Assembly: GCA_034189505.1 (NCBI GenBank)
Contig: JAXHUR010000117.1
Coordinates: forward strand, 1 to 6,009
Reading direction: 5' to 3'
From: Geoalkalibacter_A sp034189505
Lineage (GTDB): Bacteria > Desulfobacterota > Desulfuromonadia > Desulfuromonadales > Geoalkalibacteraceae
Length of the DNA stretch: 6,009 nucleotides
Shown here: piece by piece, positions 4,128 through 6,009 of the stretch
Numbering within the stretch: the first letter of the stretch is position 1
Layout of the letters: each line of letters begins with the position of its first letter
Notes under the pieces: generated by a model
Seen by the model: only the letters and a program-made list of their open reading frames with translations
Database searches by the model: none
What the model was told of the DNA's origin: nothing
Translations under genes and position numbers: made by a program

Positions 4128-6009
4128 TCAGGGTCCGCTATTTGACGGAGGAGAGGCGGTTTTTTTGAAAGCCGATCCTTTCAGTCCATGACGTTCCAGC
4201 ATTCGATAAAAGGTGCGACGAGGAATGCTCGCCGTGCGAGCGGCCTTGGAGACATTGCCCCCGGCATCTTCGAGATATTTTTTAAGCAGGTTTTTTTCTA
4301 CAATCCGCAGATGCTTTTCTCTCTGCCCACGTAAAGAGCCTCTCTCCTGCCTCCTGGCGGAGTCGCCGGCGGCGACTGGTTCCTCCAGCGACAATTCCGA
4401 AAAGACGGTTGGCAGGTTTTCCAGGCGGACAATATTGTCCTGCGTCAGAACCGAGGCCCGTTCGATGATATTCTGCAGTTCACGAATGTTGCCGGGCCAG
4501 TGGTAGCGCAACAAAGCAGCAATGGCACGGTCTTCGATGCCGCGAATCGGCTTGTTGAGGCGCTTGCTGGCCGAGGCGAGAAAGTGGTGCACAAGCTGCG
4601 GAAGCGAGTCAATGCGATTGCGCAGGGGCGGCATGGTGATGGTGAACACATTGATGCGATAGAACAGGTCTTCGCGAAACCACCCCTCCTCGACTCCCTC
4701 TTCAAGGTTGCGGTTGGTGGCGGCGATCAGCCGCACATCGACTTCGGTTGGTCGATTTCCGCCGACGGGCTTGATCTCGCCGCTGTCAAGAACCCGCAGC
4801 AGCTCCGCTTGCAGCTTGGGGGTGATGTCGCCGATCTCGTCCAGAAAAATCGTGCCGCCGTTGGCGGCCTCAAACAGCCCTTTTTTATCGGCGATCGCCC
4901 CGGTAAACGATCCGCGCTTGTGTCCAAACAACTCGCTTTCCAGCAGGCTATCGGTCAAGGTCGTGCAGTTGACCGTCACCAGGGGCTTGTCGGCACGATT
5001 GCTGTGCTGATGGATGGCTCGTGCAGTCAATTCCTTGCCGGTTCCGCTCTCGCCCCGGATAAGGACAGTGGTGGGGGTCGGGCCGACCTGGCGGATCAGC
5101 TTGAGCACATCGCCCGTGCGGGGATCCTGGCCGATGATGGCGCTGTCGCCGAACTCCTGGGCCAGGGCACGCTGGGCCAGTTCGTATTTCTGGGTCAGGA
5201 TAACCCGGTCCTCTTCCAGCCGTTTGATGGAAAAGGGCAGGCACATCTGGTTGTCCGCCAGCCCCTGGTAAACCGCTGCCGCGTGTTCGCGACAGGTCGG
5301 GTAGCCGCAGGCGCCGCAATCAAGTTCGTCCTCCTGGATGAATTTGTTGGTGGCTTGCAGGATGGCGCGGATGCTTTCGCCGCTGGGGCTCTCCAGCCGT
5401 TCGAATTTGTTGGTGAAAGACCTTAGCAGCGACGGAAAAGGCGCGGTGCACTCCTTTTCTTCCGGCAAATAGGGGATTTCACGACGCCGATGGAAGGCAT
5501 CGATGATCAGGCTGCGCTTGGAGAAATTGGTGAGGCGATTGTTTTTACCGGGGCCGCCGATGCAGCCCCCCTCGCAGAAACGAATATCGACCCATTTGGG
5601 GGTGATGCGTTGGGCGGCGAGATCGCGGATAAGTTCAAGGGCACCCTGCTCTCCACCGGTCGAAACGAAATCGGTGTTGAGAAAATCGTTGTGAACGTCG
5701 AAGGCCTGAAACGGTCCGCCCGAGATGGGGAACAGGCGCCCCCGGTCCGGTTTGCGTCCGCTGAAGGGCGCATCTTTCATACGCGCAGGGTCAAGACCGC
5801 GATCACGGAAAATCTGGCTGAGCTCACGATAGGTGAGCACCATGTCCACCGCCCCGGCGACTTCTTCAGCGCTGACCTCGAATTTCCCGGCGATGCACGA
5901 GCTGATATAGACCACGGGCGTCTGCGCTCCCCGGGTCTGTTTGATGTAGCGGCCGATGGCCACCATGGGTGAAACAACCGGCATCAGGTGGCGCACCAGC
6001 TGTGGATAA
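4128..6009 (-). CDS. Sigma-54 enhancer-binding protein with [FeFe]-hydrogenase-like and Fe-S domains (5' end outside window)
   Basis: Activates transcription by sigma-54 RNA polymerase, probably in response to redox state or H2. From the N-terminal edge: a C-terminal [FeFe]-hydrogenase large-subunit-like domain with YPQL...SPMVAIGRYIK, a second motif ISSCIAGKFE (Cys at 5895-5897) and a third motif FCEGGCIGGPG (Cys at 5574-5576 and 5562-5564); then a C-x2-C-x4-C-x16-C Fe-S domain (CGACGYPTC...C, 5241-5318); a short helical linker; the AAA+ sigma-54 domain with Walker A GESGTGKE (5031-5054), sigma-contact loop GSFTGA (4896-4913), Walker B TIFLDEIGD (4827-4853), AATNRNLEE, arginine-finger region FREDLFYR and WPGNIREL; and a Fis-type helix-turn-helix (4182-4310). 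A GTG at 5996 is an apparent start, but the frame stays open to the edge and YPQL upstream of it fits the hydrogenase alignment, so the real start lies outside. There is no receiver domain, so control is probably not by a histidine kinase. Confidence 0.93.
   Translation of the reverse strand, partial: YPQLVRHLMPVVSPMVAIGRYIKQTRGAQTPVVYISSCIAGKFEVSAEEVAGAVDMVLTYRELSQIFRDRGLDPARMKDAPFSGRKPDRGRLFPISGGPFQAFDVHNDFLNTDFVSTGGEQGALELIRDLAAQRITPKWVDIRFCEGGCIGGPGKNNRLTNFSKRSLIIDAFHRRREIPYLPEEKECTAPFPSLLRSFTNKFERLESPSGESIRAILQATNKFIQEDELDCGACGYPTCREHAAAVYQGLADNQMCLPFSIKRLEEDRVILTQKYELAQRALAQEFGDSAIIGQDPRTGDVLKLIRQVGPTPTTVLIRGESGTGKELTARAIHQHSNRADKPLVTVNCTTLTDSLLESELFGHKRGSFTGAIADKKGLFEAANGGTIFLDEIGDITPKLQAELLRVLDSGEIKPVGGNRPTEVDVRLIAATNRNLEEGVEEGWFREDLFYRINVFTITMPPLRNRIDSLPQLVHHFLASASKRLNKPIRGIEDRAIAALLRYHWPGNIRELQNIIERASVLTQDNIVRLENLPTVFSELSLEEPVAAGDSARRQERGSLRGQREKHLRIVEKNLLKKYLEDAGGNVSKAARTASIPRRTFYRMLERHGLKGSAFKKTASPPSNSGP

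Noticed and set aside
4500..5426. 308-codon open frame on the plus strand
   Set aside because: It lies wholly opposite the activator gene, whose motifs are unmistakable; it is an antisense shadow with no recognisable domain.
5994..5996. GTG as the start of the sigma-54 activator
   Set aside because: The frame continues open to the window edge and the residues just upstream (YPQL) fit the hydrogenase-domain alignment, so the gene is truncated by the window.

Overview
The window looks like chromosomal DNA of a GC-moderate anaerobic bacterium, most likely a deltaproteobacterium of the Desulfuromonas/Pelobacter/Geobacter type. That placement is an inference from three features: a GAF-containing nitrogen-type PTS enzyme I, a sigma-54 activator fused to an [FeFe]-hydrogenase-like domain, and a class I fructose-1,6-bisphosphatase. 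No sequence search was possible. I see no mobile elements, tRNA, rRNA or CRISPR.

Layout. 1-118 (minus) is the 5' end of an unrecognised gene with a Gln/Lys/Glu-rich N-terminus that runs off the left edge. 119-348 is a divergent promoter region with a perfect GC-rich inverted repeat. 349-1293 (plus) is fbp, best started at a GTG with a strong ribosome binding site. It converges with ptsP (1324-3690, minus) across a 30-base gap. 3691-4127 holds no convincing protein gene but is rich in signals: a near-consensus sigma-54 -24/-12 promoter (3880-3895, minus) followed about 95 bases later by a strong intrinsic terminator (3772-3814, minus). Together they define a predicted small RNA of about 98 nt with an exposed anti-Shine-Dalgarno CCUCC stretch. 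4128-6009 (minus) is a sigma-54 enhancer-binding protein carrying an [FeFe]-hydrogenase-like domain and a four-cysteine Fe-S domain. Its N-terminus lies beyond the right edge.

How the parts may work together (inference). The hydrogenase-like/Fe-S module could sense redox state or H2 and control the AAA+ domain, which would activate sigma-54 promoters. The nearest such promoter is just downstream of its own gene and appears to drive the small RNA, and perhaps ptsP by readthrough. PtsP takes phosphate from PEP, and FBPase is the committing phosphatase of gluconeogenesis, so the neighbourhood may connect redox sensing, sigma-54 control and central carbon flux. The most novel item is the sigma-54-driven small RNA beside a hydrogenase-like activator.
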